Source of the DNA: Pseudoalteromonas holothuriae
GTDB taxonomy: Bacteria > Pseudomonadota > Gammaproteobacteria > Enterobacterales > Alteromonadaceae
Reading direction: 5' to 3'
Length of the DNA stretch: 64,000 bases
Assembly (NCBI RefSeq): GCF_945859825.1
Contig: NZ_CAMAPC010000010.1
Location: 62,001 to 126,000, forward strand
Part shown: piece by piece, positions 1 to 9,209 of the stretch
How positions within the stretch are numbered: position 1 is the stretch's first letter
How the letters are laid out: each line of letters opens with the position of its first letter
Notes under the pieces: generated by a model
The model's input: the letters and a program-made list of their open reading frames with translations, nothing else
Databases searched by the model: none
Told to the model about the DNA's origin: nothing
Translations under genes and position numbers: made by a program

Positions 1-1
1 A

Positions 2-1504
2 ACTGGCCCAGAAGCAATTACCGAATTAGAAAACATGGGTTTACCTTTTTCTCGTTTTGAAAATGGCCGTGTTTATCAACGTCCTTTCGGTGGTCAATCG
101 AAAAACTTTGGTGGTGAACAAGCGGCACGTACTGCTGCGGCTGCAGACCGTACTGGTCATGCATTGCTTCATTGCCTATACCAACAGAACGTTAAAAACA
201 AAACTAACGTGTTTTCTGAATGGTATGCATTAGATTTGGTTAAAAACGACAACGGTGATGTTGTTGGCTGTACTGCGATTGATATTGAATCAGGTGAAGT
301 TACTTTCTTCAAGTCTAAAGCTGTTGTATTAGCAACGGGTGGTGCAGGGCGTATCTTTGCTTCTACGACCAATGCTCATATCAACACCGGTGATGGTGTA
401 GGTATGGCAACACGTGCTGGCATCGCAATGCAAGACATGGAAATGTGGCAGTTCCACCCTACGGGTATTGCAGGGGCTGGTACGCTAGTAACTGAAGGTT
501 GTCGTGGCGAAGGTGGCTATCTGTTGAACAAAGACGGTGAGCGTTTCATGGAGCGTTATGCACCAAATGCTAAAGACTTAGCTTCACGCGATGTTGTTGC
601 TCGTTCAATGATGACAGAAATTCGTGAAGGGCGTGGTTGTGATGGTCCTTGGGGTCCTCACCTTAAGCTTAAGCTTGATCATTTGGGTGAAGAAACACTT
701 AACCTTCGTCTGCCAGGCGTATGTGATTTGTCGAAGACATTCGCACACGTTGACCCAGCCAAAGAGCCAATTCCTGTGATACCAACGTGCCACTACATGA
801 TGGGTGGTGTACCAACTAACGTTAATGGTCAGGTATTGAGTGTAGACGAAAACGGTAATAATAAGTTAGTTGAAGGCCTATTTGCCGTAGGTGAGATTGC
901 ATGTGTATCTGTACACGGTGCCAACCGTCTTGGTGGTAACTCATTGCTAGACTTAGTTGTATTCGGTCGTGCAGCTGGTAACTTCTTGGGTCAGTACCTT
1001 GCTCAAGCAGAAGTGTCAAAGCAAGCAACAAGCGATGATATTGATGCAGCGTTTGCTCGCTTTAATCGCTGGGAAAATTCAAGTAAAGGTCAAGGCGAAG
1101 ATCCGGTTCAAATCAAAAAAGATTTACAACAATGCATGCAGCTTAACTTCTCGGTATTCCGAGAAGGAGACTCAATGTCTGAGGGTCTACAGCAACTTAA
1201 AGAAATTCGCGAGCGGCTTCAGCACGCGCGTCTTGATGATAAGTCAACAGAATTTAATACACAGCGTATTGAATGCTTAGAGCTTGATAATTTGATGGAA
1301 ACAGCCTATTCAACAGCGGTTGCAGCAAACTTCCGTCAAGAAAGCCGTGGTGCTCACTCTCGCTTTGATTACCCTGAACGTGATGATGAAAACTGGCTAT
1401 GTCATACGGTTTATAACCCTGTGACGGAAAGTATGAGTAAGCGTGAAGTAAACTACGCGCCTAAGACTCGTGAAGCATTCCCACCTAAAGCACGTACTTA
1501 CTAG
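2..1504 (+). CDS. sdhA: Succinate dehydrogenase flavoprotein subunit, 5' truncated by window edge
   Basis: This is the catalytic FAD subunit of succinate:quinone oxidoreductase (complex II), which oxidises succinate to fumarate on the cytoplasmic face of the inner membrane. The frame is already open at base 2, upstream of the first internal ATG at 35, so the gene enters from outside. About 500 codons are present against roughly 588 in the family, so about 88 N-terminal residues with the main FAD dinucleotide fold are missing. Visible motifs are [20 protein letters not shown], the RFMERYAP segment, [13 protein letters not shown], and a C-terminus ending in KARTY. It is followed 10 nt later by sdhB, whose ribosome-binding site overlaps this stop codon. 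Assignment is very secure. Confidence 0.98.
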   Translation, partial: TGPEAITELENMGLPFSRFENGRVYQRPFGGQSKNFGGEQAARTAAAADRTGHALLHCLYQQNVKNKTNVFSEWYALDLVKNDNGDVVGCTAIDIESGEVTFFKSKAVVLATGGAGRIFASTTNAHINTGDGVGMATRAGIAMQDMEMWQFHPTGIAGAGTLVTEGCRGEGGYLLNKDGERFMERYAPNAKDLASRDVVARSMMTEIREGRGCDGPWGPHLKLKLDHLGEETLNLRLPGVCDLSKTFAHVDPAKEPIPVIPTCHYMMGGVPTNVNGQVLSVDENGNNKLVEGLFAVGEIACVSVHGANRLGGNSLLDLVVFGRAAGNFLGQYLAQAEVSKQATSDDIDAAFARFNRWENSSKGQGEDPVQIKKDLQQCMQLNFSVFREGDSMSEGLQQLKEIRERLQHARLDDKSTEFNTQRIECLELDNLMETAYSTAVAANFRQESRGAHSRFDYPERDDENWLCHTVYNPVTESMSKREVNYAPKTREAFPPKARTY

Positions 1505-1514
1505 GAGCACAGCG

Positions 1515-2234
1515 ATGGCAACTTTAGAATTTTCTGTTTATCGTTACAATCCTGATGTGGATAATGCACCACACATGCAGGATTACACGCTAGAAGTAGA
1601 AGAAGGTCGTGACATGATGGTGTTGGACGCACTTTTACTCTTAAAAGAGCAAGATCCAACCCTATCTTTTCGCCGCTCTTGTCGTGAGGGCGTATGTGGG
1701 TCTGACGGAGTAAACATGAATGGCAAAAACGGCCTTGCATGTATTACCCCTCTTTCTGCATTGCAAAAAAATGGCAAAGGTAAAATTATTTTGCGTCCAC
1801 TACCCGGTTTACCGGTAGTGCGTGACTTGGTAATTGATATGAGTCAGTTCTACACTCAATATGAAAAGGTGAAACCTTTCTTAATTAATGATAAGCCAAC
1901 TGGTGGTGAAGAGCGTCTTCAAACAATCGAAGAGCGTGAAGAGCTAGATGGGTTATATGAGTGTATTTTATGTGCGTGTTGTTCAACGTCTTGTCCATCG
2001 TTTTGGTGGAATCCAGATAAGTTCATCGGTCCAGCTGGCCTTTTGCATGCGTATCGCTTCTTAGCTGATACTCGTGATACAGCAACTGAAGAACGCCTGG
2101 CAGATCTTGATGATGCGTTCAGCGTATTCCGCTGTCACGGTATAATGAACTGTGTTAGCGTATGTCCAAAAGGCTTGAATCCAACTAAAGCCATTGGTCA
2201 GATTAAATCTATGTTGTTAAATCGTTCGGTTTAA
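1515..2234 (+). CDS. sdhB: Succinate dehydrogenase iron-sulfur subunit
   Basis: SdhB passes electrons from the FAD of SdhA through three iron-sulfur clusters to the quinone site. The 239-residue length matches the family. The [2Fe-2S] ligands are C56, C61, D64 and C76; the Asp in the third position is normal for enteric-type SdhB. The [4Fe-4S] and [3Fe-4S] ligands lie in CILCACCSTSC (C150-C160) and in the C207, C213, C217 set. The frame is open further upstream into sdhA, but the ATG at 1515 is chosen because AGGAG at 1503-1507 precedes it at good spacing and the product then starts like known SdhB. It is cotranscribed with sdhA. Confidence 0.98.
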   Translation: MATLEFSVYRYNPDVDNAPHMQDYTLEVEEGRDMMVLDALLLLKEQDPTLSFRRSCREGVCGSDGVNMNGKNGLACITPLSALQKNGKGKIILRPLPGLPVVRDLVIDMSQFYTQYEKVKPFLINDKPTGGEERLQTIEEREELDGLYECILCACCSTSCPSFWWNPDKFIGPAGLLHAYRFLADTRDTATEERLADLDDAFSVFRCHGIMNCVSVCPKGLNPTKAIGQIKSMLLNRSV

Positions 2235-2251
2235 TACATATTTAAATCCTT

Positions 2252-2276
2252 AGATGGCATGCGGCGCATGCCATCT
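2252..2276 (+). terminator. Strong hairpin between sdhB and sucA
   Basis: A perfect 11-bp stem (AGATGGCATGC at 2252-2262 and its complement at 2266-2276) has a 3-nt GGC loop and is followed by TTGTTAATTAAATTT. The U-tract is interrupted, so this could be a weak or partial terminator, or a stabilising 3' end for the sdh transcript. sucA starts 40 nt downstream. Confidence 0.55.
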
Positions 2277-2315
2277 TGTTAATTAAATTTCTGCGCTAGA
2301 GAAAAGGGCTAATAA

Positions 2316-5129
2316 ATGCACGAAGGTGTGATGAAGGCATGGCTAGAATCTTCGCATTTGTACGGCGGAAACGTAGCTTATGTAGAAGAGCTGTATGAAG
2401 CGTATCTTGATGATGCGACTTCAGTGCCAGAAGAATGGCGGGAAGTGTTTGATCAACTACCTAAAGTTGATGGAGTGGATGTTGATGTTAAACATTCGCA
2501 AGTAAGGGAGCAGTTTGCTGACCTTGCGAAAAACAAACATAGAGAAGTAGTGGTTGCAGCGGATAGCTCGTCTGACGCGAAGCAGGTCAAAGTACTGCAA
2601 CTGATAAACGCATTTAGGTTTAGAGGCCACCAAAATGCCAACTTAGACCCACTTGGTCTTTGGAAACGTGAACGAGTTCGAGATTTAGAGCTTGATTATC
2701 ACGACCTAACCGATGCGGATTTAGAAAAAGAATATAACGTTGGCTCTTTCGCAGGTGGCAAAGAGACAATGAAGCTAAAAGACTTATACTCAGCGTTAAA
2801 AACCACTTATGGTGGTTCTGTTGGCGCGGAATATATGCACATCACTTCTACTGAAGAAAAACGTTGGTTACAGCAACGCTTAGAATCAACCTTCTCCAAG
2901 CCTCAATTTAGCAAAGAAACAAAACTACGCATTCTGAAAGGCCTCACAGCAGTAGATGGTTTAGAAAAGTATTTAGGTGCAAAATTCCCTGGTGCCAAGA
3001 GATTCTCTCTTGAAGGTGGCGATGCATTAGTACCGATGCTTAAAGAGCTAATTCACCGAGCTGGTGAAAGTGGTCAAGAAGAAGCTGTCATTGGTATGGC
3101 GCACCGTGGTCGCTTAAACGTACTAGTCAATGTGTTGGGTAAAAACCCGCAGGAGCTATTTGACGAGTTTGCTGGTAAATATGGCGAATCAGCTGGCTCT
3201 GGTGATGTTAAATATCACATGGGCTTCTCATCTGATTTTGCCACGCAAGGTGGTGACGTCCATATGGCGTTAGCGTTTAATCCGTCCCACTTAGAAATTG
3301 TTAACCCAGTAGTCATGGGTTCAGTACGGGCGCGTTTAGACCGTTTAGGATGTAAAACGGGGTCAAAAGCACTGCCAATTACGATTCATGGCGATTCTGC
3401 AATTGCAGGCCAAGGTGTTGTTCAAGAAACCTTCAACTTATCACAAACACGTGCATTTGGTGTTGGCGGTACAATTCGAATTGTCGTCAATAACCAAGTG
3501 GGCTTTACGACTTCTAAACAAGAAGATGTACGTTCTACAGACTACTGTACTGATATTGCTAAGATGGTTCAGGCACCTATTTTCCATGTCAATTCAGATG
3601 ACCCAGAAGCAGTTGCTTTTGTAACTCAGCTTGCACTTGATTTTCGTAATCAGTTCCGTCGCGATGTGGTAATTGATTTAGTTTGTTACCGTCGACACGG
3701 TCACAACGAAGCTGATGAACCAAACGCAACGCAGCCGTTGATGTATCAGAAAATTAAAAAACACCCAGTACCACGTCAGCTTTATACTGATCAGTTAGTG
3801 TCTGAAGGTGTTATTTCAGCGGATGATGCTAAAAAACTGGCTAACGATTACCGTAATGGCTTAGATAATGGCGAATGTGTAGTAGAAGAAATAAAATCAG
3901 ATACTAAGCATTCCTCAGATTGGTCTAAGTTTGTGGGTCACGATTGGGATGTTGAATACGATCCAAAACTGTCAGTTGAAAAATTAAAAGACTTAGCGGA
4001 TAAAGTGTCAACCTATCCAGAGTCGCATAAAGCGCAATCTCGTGTTAAGAAAATATACGATGACCGTAAAGCAATGGCAAAAGGTGACAAGCAACTTGAC
4101 TGGGGGATGGCAGAAACATTAGCCTATGCGACTTTGGTGGACGAAGGTGTTGATATTCGTATGACCGGTCAAGATTCTGGCCGAGGTACTTTTTTCCACC
4201 GCCATGCAGTTGTGCATAATCAGGCAGATGGCTCTACCTATCTACCATTGCAGGATATTGGCCAAGAGCAAGGTGCATTTGAAGTATACGATTCAGTATT
4301 ATCTGAAGAAGCTGTACTAGCATTTGAATATGGTTATGCAACGGCAGAGCCGACTTCTTTAGTACTTTGGGAAGCTCAATTTGGAGACTTTGCTAACGGT
4401 GCTCAGGTTGTATTTGACCAATTTTTAAGCTCAGGTGAGCAAAAGTGGGGTCGTTTATGTGGCCTGACTATGTTGTTACCTCATGGCTATGAAGGTCAAG
4501 GTCCAGAGCATAGCTCTGCTCGTTTAGAGCGTTACTTACAGTTGTGTGCTGATCACAATATGCAAGTGTGTGTGCCTTCAACACCTGCACAGGTTTATGC
4601 TATGTTGCGTCGTCAGTCGGTTCGTCCGTTGCGTCGTCCACTAATTGTTATGACGCCAAAATCATTACTTCGCCACCCGTTAGCTGTTTCATCCATTGAA
4701 GAGCTAGCACAAGGCACATTCCACAATATGATTGATGAAGTAGATGATCTCGATCCGGCTAACGTTGAACGAGTGGTGTTCTGTAGCGGTAAAGTATATT
4801 ACGAGTTATTGCAAGAACGTCGAAAACTTGAGTTAAATAATGTCGCTATTGTGCGTGTGGAGCAATTATATCCGTTCCCGCATCAGGAAATGGACGAAAT
4901 TATGGCTCGTTACCAGCACGTAAAAGATTTTGTATGGTGTCAAGAAGAACCACAAAACCAAGGTGCTTGGTATTGTTCGCAGCACCATTTCTGGGATGCA
5001 ATTCCAGCGGGCGCGAACCTAACTTATGCTGGCCGTAAAGCCTCGGCAGCACCTGCGTGTGGCTATATGTCAACACATACTAAAGAACAAAACGCGTTAG
5101 TTGCTGACGCATTAACAATTAAAAAGTAA
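2316..5129 (+). CDS. sucA: 2-oxoglutarate dehydrogenase E1 component
   Basis: This is the thiamine-diphosphate-dependent E1 of the 2-oxoglutarate dehydrogenase complex, which decarboxylates 2-oxoglutarate and transfers the succinyl group to the lipoyl arm of SucB. At 937 residues it is close to the E. coli length of 933. The N-terminus (MKAWLESSHLYGGN, then an EELYEAYLDD segment) matches the E2-binding start of known SucA. Other recognisable segments are GMAHRGRLNVLVNVLGK, HGDSAIAGQGVVQETFNLS and GHNEADEPNATQPLMY, which belong to the cofactor-binding and catalytic core. sucB follows after 10 nt, so the two are expressed together. A hairpin separates it from sdhB. Confidence 0.98.
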   Translation: MHEGVMKAWLESSHLYGGNVAYVEELYEAYLDDATSVPEEWREVFDQLPKVDGVDVDVKHSQVREQFADLAKNKHREVVVAADSSSDAKQVKVLQLINAFRFRGHQNANLDPLGLWKRERVRDLELDYHDLTDADLEKEYNVGSFAGGKETMKLKDLYSALKTTYGGSVGAEYMHITSTEEKRWLQQRLESTFSKPQFSKETKLRILKGLTAVDGLEKYLGAKFPGAKRFSLEGGDALVPMLKELIHRAGESGQEEAVIGMAHRGRLNVLVNVLGKNPQELFDEFAGKYGESAGSGDVKYHMGFSSDFATQGGDVHMALAFNPSHLEIVNPVVMGSVRARLDRLGCKTGSKALPITIHGDSAIAGQGVVQETFNLSQTRAFGVGGTIRIVVNNQVGFTTSKQEDVRSTDYCTDIAKMVQAPIFHVNSDDPEAVAFVTQLALDFRNQFRRDVVIDLVCYRRHGHNEADEPNATQPLMYQKIKKHPVPRQLYTDQLVSEGVISADDAKKLANDYRNGLDNGECVVEEIKSDTKHSSDWSKFVGHDWDVEYDPKLSVEKLKDLADKVSTYPESHKAQSRVKKIYDDRKAMAKGDKQLDWGMAETLAYATLVDEGVDIRMTGQDSGRGTFFHRHAVVHNQADGSTYLPLQDIGQEQGAFEVYDSVLSEEAVLAFEYGYATAEPTSLVLWEAQFGDFANGAQVVFDQFLSSGEQKWGRLCGLTMLLPHGYEGQGPEHSSARLERYLQLCADHNMQVCVPSTPAQVYAMLRRQSVRPLRRPLIVMTPKSLLRHPLAVSSIEELAQGTFHNMIDEVDDLDPANVERVVFCSGKVYYELLQERRKLELNNVAIVRVEQLYPFPHQEMDEIMARYQHVKDFVWCQEEPQNQGAWYCSQHHFWDAIPAGANLTYAGRKASAAPACGYMSTHTKEQNALVADALTIKK

Positions 5130-5139
5130 GGGATAAGAG

Positions 5140-6633
5140 ATGACAACCGAAATTAAGGTTCCTGTTCTTCCTGAGTCAGTTGCAGATGCTACAGTAGCAA
5201 CTTGGCACGTTAGCGTTGGTGATACAGTAACTCGTGACCAAAACCTAGTTGATATTGAAACAGACAAAGTTGTGCTTGAAGTAGTTGCGCCTGAAGATGG
5301 CGTGATCACTGAAATTACACAAGCAGATGGTGCAACGGTTTTAGGTGAACAAGTTATTGCAATTCTAGGCGCGGGTGAGCAAGCTAGCGCACCAGCTCAG
5401 TCAAATGATCAACCAGCAGCGTCTTCATCGGCGCCAGCAGCAGAAGGTAAAGAAGTGGACATTAAAGTACCTGTACTTCCAGAGTCAGTAGCGGATGCTA
5501 CAATCGCAACTTGGCATGTGCAACCAGGTGAAGCAGTAAGCCGTGACCAAAACCTAGTTGATATTGAAACTGATAAAGTTGTTTTAGAGGTTGTTGCACC
5601 AGAAGACGGTGTAATGGGTGAACACGTGCACGCAGAAGGCGACACGGTATTAGGTGAGCAAGTGATTGGTAAAATCACAGCAGGTGGTGCACCAGCTGCA
5701 TCATCAGAAGCCAAAGTTGACGCAGCACCGCAAGCGTCTTCAGATGAGAGCTCAGATGTATTGACGCCATCTGTACGTCGTCTAATTGCAGAAAAAGGCC
5801 TAGATGCGTCTAAGATTAAAGGTACAGGTAAGGGCGGTCGTATTACCAAAGAAGATGTTGATACATTCTTAAAAGCTCCGGCTGCTAAGCCGGCAGCAGC
5901 AGCGTCTTCTACACCTGCTGCACCTTTGGGTGAGCGTACACAAAAGCGTGTACCAATGACGCGTCTTCGTAAGACGATTGCCAACCGTCTACTTGAAGCT
6001 AAAAACTCAACAGCAATGTTAACAACGTTCAACGAAGTGAACATGAAACCAATCATGGATCTTCGTAAGCAATATCAAGAAGTGTTTGAAAAACGCCATG
6101 GTATTCGCCTAGGCTTTATGTCTTTTTATGTGAAAGCAGTAACGGAAGCACTTAAGCGTTTCCCTGATGTAAACGCATCAATTGATGGTGATGATATCGT
6201 TTATCACAACTATTTTGATATTAGTATTGCAGTGTCAACACCACGCGGTCTAGTAACACCTGTATTGCGTGATTGTGACAAATTATCTGTTGCTGAAATT
6301 GAAAAAAGCATCCGCGAGCTCGCGCTTAAAGGTCGCGATGGTAAGTTAACTGTTGAAGATATGACTGGTGGTAACTTTACTATTACTAACGGTGGTGTGT
6401 TTGGTTCGTTACTATCAACACCTATCATTAATTTGCCTCAGTCTTCAATCTTGGGCATGCACAAAATTCAAGAACGTCCAATGGCGGTAAATGGCAAAGT
6501 AGAAATCTTGCCTATGATGTATTTGGCACTAAGCTATGACCACCGTCAAATTGATGGTAAGGAATCTGTAGGTTTCTTAGTTACGATTAAAGACTTATTA
6601 GAAGACCCGACACGTTTATTACTAGACGTTTAA
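5140..6633 (+). CDS. sucB: Dihydrolipoyl succinyltransferase (E2) with two lipoyl domains
   Basis: SucB is the core of the 2-oxoglutarate dehydrogenase complex; it moves the succinyl group from lipoyl-lysine to CoA. Two lipoyl domains are present, each with an [15 protein letters not shown] loop, giving predicted lipoyl-lysines K43 and K146. Ala/Ser/Pro-rich linkers join these to an E1/E3-binding domain at about 206-244 ([14 protein letters not shown]) and the acyltransferase core, whose active site is in [10 protein letters not shown] near H468. The protein has 497 residues versus about 405 in E. coli SucB, which has one lipoyl domain; the difference is one extra domain. The two lipoyl-encoding DNA stretches are nearly identical around the attachment site. 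A terminator follows. Confidence 0.97.
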   Translation: MTTEIKVPVLPESVADATVATWHVSVGDTVTRDQNLVDIETDKVVLEVVAPEDGVITEITQADGATVLGEQVIAILGAGEQASAPAQSNDQPAASSSAPAAEGKEVDIKVPVLPESVADATIATWHVQPGEAVSRDQNLVDIETDKVVLEVVAPEDGVMGEHVHAEGDTVLGEQVIGKITAGGAPAASSEAKVDAAPQASSDESSDVLTPSVRRLIAEKGLDASKIKGTGKGGRITKEDVDTFLKAPAAKPAAAASSTPAAPLGERTQKRVPMTRLRKTIANRLLEAKNSTAMLTTFNEVNMKPIMDLRKQYQEVFEKRHGIRLGFMSFYVKAVTEALKRFPDVNASIDGDDIVYHNYFDISIAVSTPRGLVTPVLRDCDKLSVAEIEKSIRELALKGRDGKLTVEDMTGGNFTITNGGVFGSLLSTPIINLPQSSILGMHKIQERPMAVNGKVEILPMMYLALSYDHRQIDGKESVGFLVTIKDLLEDPTRLLLDV

Positions 6634-6652
6634 TCGTAATTGATTAGATATT

Positions 6653-6685
6653 AAGCTGTATGTTTGTTCATACAGCTTTTTTTTT
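6653..6685 (+). terminator. Rho-independent terminator of sucAB
   Basis: A 10-bp stem (AAGCTGTATG at 6653-6662 with CATACAGCTT at 6669-6678) and a 6-nt loop run directly into nine T residues at 6677-6685. It should end the sucA-sucB transcript and implies that sucCD have their own promoter. Confidence 0.9.
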
Positions 6686-6706
6686 GCGCCTTTGGTCTAA
6701 CTAGGG

Positions 6707-6735
6707 TTTTCATCGTAAGCCTTGGGATCTATACT
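6707..6735 (+). promoter_or_regulatory. Candidate sigma-70 promoter for sucCD
   Basis: TATACT at 6730-6735 is a good -10 and lies 17 bp after TTTTCA (6707-6712), which matches four of six positions of TTGACA. Transcription would start near 6742, giving a leader of about 70 nt before sucC that contains the terminator at 6754-6786. It is predicted by eye only. Confidence 0.45.
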
Positions 6736-6753
6736 AGGAGCGCAATTTGGGAT

Positions 6754-6786
6754 AGCTGATTATTTGCATAAATATTCAGCTTTTTT
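6754..6786 (+). terminator. Terminator-like hairpin inside the sucC leader (possible attenuator)
   Basis: AGCTGATTATTT (6754-6765) and AAATATTCAGCT (6770-6781) pair over 12 positions with one T-T mismatch and a GCAT loop. Six T residues follow at 6781-6786. It ends only 25 nt before the sucC ATG and lies downstream of the candidate promoter, so transcription must read through it unless a second promoter lies in the 25-nt gap. Confidence 0.7.
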
Positions 6787-6811
6787 AGTATAAGAAATTG
6801 GATAAAGCATC

Positions 6812-7978
6812 ATGAATTTGCATGAGTATCAGGCAAAACAACTATTTGCCGACTATGGTTTGCCAGTATCTGAGGGGTTCGCTTGTGATACACCTCAGGA
6901 AGCGGTAGAAGCAGCTGCTAAAATTGGCGGCGACAAATGGGTAGTTAAATGTCAAGTACACGCCGGTGGCCGTGGTAAAGCAGGTGGTGTTAAGCTTGCT
7001 GATAGCAAAGAAGAAATTCGCGCATTTGCTGAAAACTGGTTAGGTAAAAACTTAGTAACTTACCAAACGGACGAAAAAGGTCAGCCAGTCGCTAAAATTT
7101 TAGTAGAAAGCTGCACAGATATCGCGAACGAATTATACCTAGGTGCTGTTGTAGACCGTGCAACACGTAAAGTTGTGTTCATGGCGTCTACTGAAGGCGG
7201 TGTTGAAATTGAAACCGTTGCAGAAGAAACACCAGAGCTAATCCATAAAGCTGAAATTGATCCTCTAGTTGGCCCACAGGCTTACCAAGGTCGTGAGCTA
7301 GGCTTCAAGCTAGGTCTAAACCCAGTACAAATTAAACAATTTGTTAAGATCTTCATGGGTCTTGCAAATATGTTTAACAACCATGATTTCGCATTACTAG
7401 AGATCAATCCACTAGTAATCACTGATGAAGGTAACCTTCACTGTCTTGATGGTAAAATCGGTGTAGACGGTAATGCATTATTCCGTCAGCCTAAGATCCG
7501 TGAGTTTCACGATCCATCACAAGAAGATGCGCGTGAAGCCCACGCAGCAAGCTTCGAGCTTAACTACGTTGCACTAGATGGTAACGTAGGTTGTATGGTT
7601 AACGGTGCAGGCCTAGCGATGGGTACTATGGATATCGTAAACCTACATGGCGGCAAGCCAGCTAACTTCTTAGATGTTGGTGGCGGCGCAACAAAAGAGC
7701 GTGTAGCTGAAGCATTCAAGATTATCCTATCTGATGACAATGTTAAAGCAGTGCTAGTTAACATCTTCGGTGGTATTGTACGTTGTGACATGATTGCAGA
7801 AGGTATTATCGGTGCAGTTAAAGAAGTTGGCGTTCAAGTGCCAGTAGTAGTACGCTTAGAAGGTACTAATGCTGAACTAGGTCGTGAAGTTTTAGCTAAC
7901 TCAGACCTTGACATTATCGCTGCAGAATCACTAACAGATGCTGCACAGAAAGTTGTTGCTGCTGCGGAGGGCAAATAA
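6812..7978 (+). CDS. sucC: Succinyl-CoA synthetase beta subunit
   Basis: SucC is the nucleotide-binding (ATP-grasp) subunit of succinyl-CoA synthetase, which converts succinyl-CoA to succinate with formation of ATP or GTP. The 388-residue product starts [20 protein letters not shown], the classic family N-terminus. It also shows the [16 protein letters not shown] nucleotide-binding segment and the C-terminal [13 protein letters not shown] region. Its TAA shares one base with the ATG of sucD (TAATG), so the two subunits are translationally coupled, as expected for a stoichiometric heterotetramer. Its leader carries a terminator-like hairpin. Confidence 0.98.
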   Translation: MNLHEYQAKQLFADYGLPVSEGFACDTPQEAVEAAAKIGGDKWVVKCQVHAGGRGKAGGVKLADSKEEIRAFAENWLGKNLVTYQTDEKGQPVAKILVESCTDIANELYLGAVVDRATRKVVFMASTEGGVEIETVAEETPELIHKAEIDPLVGPQAYQGRELGFKLGLNPVQIKQFVKIFMGLANMFNNHDFALLEINPLVITDEGNLHCLDGKIGVDGNALFRQPKIREFHDPSQEDAREAHAASFELNYVALDGNVGCMVNGAGLAMGTMDIVNLHGGKPANFLDVGGGATKERVAEAFKIILSDDNVKAVLVNIFGGIVRCDMIAEGIIGAVKEVGVQVPVVVRLEGTNAELGREVLANSDLDIIAAESLTDAAQKVVAAAEGK

Positions 7979-8850
7979 TGTCTGTATTAATTAATAAAGA
8001 GACTAAAGTAATTTGTCAGGGTTTCACTGGCGGTCAAGGTACTTTCCACTCTGAGCAAGCTATCCAGTATGGTACGCAGATGGTTGGTGGTGTGTCTCCT
8101 GGTAAAGGCGGTCAAACTCACTTAGGTCTTCCTGTATTTAACACAGTACGTGATGCGGTAGAAGAAACAGGCGCAACGGCATCGGTTATCTATGTACCAG
8201 CAGCTTTTTGTAAAGATGCAATTTTAGAAGCAATCGATGCTGGCATCGAGCTTATCGTTTGTATCACTGAAGGCATTCCAACGCTTGATATGGTTGACGT
8301 TAAAGTTAAGCTTGATCAAACGGGTGTGCGCATGATTGGTCCTAACTGCCCTGGTGTTATCACTCCGGGTGAAACCAAAATTGGTATCATGCCTGGCCAT
8401 ATCCATAAACCTGGTAAAGTAGGCATTGTTTCTCGCTCTGGTACGTTAACGTATGAAGCGGTTAAGCAAACTACAGATGCAGGTTTCGGTCAGTCTTCAT
8501 GTGTTGGTATCGGTGGTGACCCAATTCCTGGTACTAACTTTATTGACGTACTAGAAATGTTCCAAAACGACCCTCAAACAGAAGCAATCGTGATGATTGG
8601 TGAAATTGGTGGTACTGCGGAAGAAGAAGCAGCTGAGTACATCAAAGCGAACGTGACAAAGCCTGTCGTTTCTTACATTGCTGGTGTAACTGCACCAGAA
8701 GGTAAGCGTATGGGGCACGCAGGTGCGATTATCGCAGGTGGTAAAGGTACAGCAGACGAGAAGTTTGCAGCTCTTGAAGCCGCAGGTGTTAAAACTGTGC
8801 GTTCTCTTGCAGATATAGGTGTTGCACTAAAAGAAAAAGCAGGTTGGTAA
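7978..8850 (+). CDS. sucD: Succinyl-CoA synthetase alpha subunit
   Basis: SucD binds CoA and carries the phosphohistidine intermediate. The 290-residue protein has the N-terminal CoA-binding segment ([17 protein letters not shown]) and the active-site GHAGAI motif with H247, equivalent to H246 in E. coli. GGAGG at 7966-7970 inside the end of sucC is its ribosome-binding site. A strong terminator follows. In E. coli the 3' end of this operon yields a small RNA (SdhX/RybD); whether that happens here cannot be judged from sequence. Confidence 0.98.
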   Translation: MSVLINKETKVICQGFTGGQGTFHSEQAIQYGTQMVGGVSPGKGGQTHLGLPVFNTVRDAVEETGATASVIYVPAAFCKDAILEAIDAGIELIVCITEGIPTLDMVDVKVKLDQTGVRMIGPNCPGVITPGETKIGIMPGHIHKPGKVGIVSRSGTLTYEAVKQTTDAGFGQSSCVGIGGDPIPGTNFIDVLEMFQNDPQTEAIVMIGEIGGTAEEEAAEYIKANVTKPVVSYIAGVTAPEGKRMGHAGAIIAGGKGTADEKFAALEAAGVKTVRSLADIGVALKEKAGW

Positions 8851-8877
8851 TAACCGCTTAACTTCAAAGCAAATACT

Positions 8878-8906
8878 AAATGCCAGTCTATATGACTGGC
8901 ATTTTT
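8878..8906 (+). terminator. Rho-independent terminator of sucCD
   Basis: An 11-bp stem (AAATGCCAGTC at 8878-8888, GACTGGCATTT at 8894-8904) with a TATAT loop runs into five T residues at 8902-8906. Confidence 0.92.
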
Positions 8907-8935
8907 CATTATGGGCTTTTAATTTATTATACTTA

Positions 8936-9079
8936 TTGCATTAAATAAATGACCAGATATTGCAACTGAAAAATGGCTTAATAATCGGGCAAAAACTTCG
9001 GTATATAGTTATTCAACATGAGCCATTTAGCTGGCTAAAATGATTAATGTTTTAATAAATGGTTTTATTTCCGGTTGTT
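8936..9079 (+). repeat. Dispersed intergenic repeat, copy A
   Basis: This stretch aligns along its length with 51953-52093 (same orientation) and with the reverse complement of 49844-49998. Shared blocks include TTGCATTAAATAAATGA, the ATAGTTATTC segment and AAAATGATTAATGTTTTAAT. It begins about 30 nt after the sucD terminator. It accounts for most of the 359 bases between sucD and the next gene and has no convincing reading frame. Confidence 0.75.
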
Positions 9080-9209
9080 ATTTTGCAAGAGCGATAGCAT
9101 GGTAGGAGTGACTTTGATTGTTTTGCGTGATTAAATTAAGATACTTTTGCTTATATTCTGCTGGCCATAGAGCGCCACCGTTAGCATGAAATTTTTTGCA
9201 GTCGTAAAG
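9078..9209 (-). other. In-frame open stretch behind a stop codon (gene remnant or readthrough extension)
   Basis: Reading on past the TAG (9210-9212) of the solute-binding protein gene, the same frame stays open for 43 codons before TAA at 9078-9080. The translation looks protein-like rather than random (for example DCKKFHANGGALWPAEYKQK), but I do not recognise it and it has no start codon of its own. It could be the tail of a decayed gene, a readthrough extension, or chance. Its end coincides with the edge of repeat copy A. Confidence 0.25.

Noticed and set aside
5409..6056. 215-codon minus-strand frame inside sucB
   Set aside because: Shadow of the Ala/Ser-rich linkers and lipoyl repeats of sucB; the composition reflects the sense-strand codon bias.
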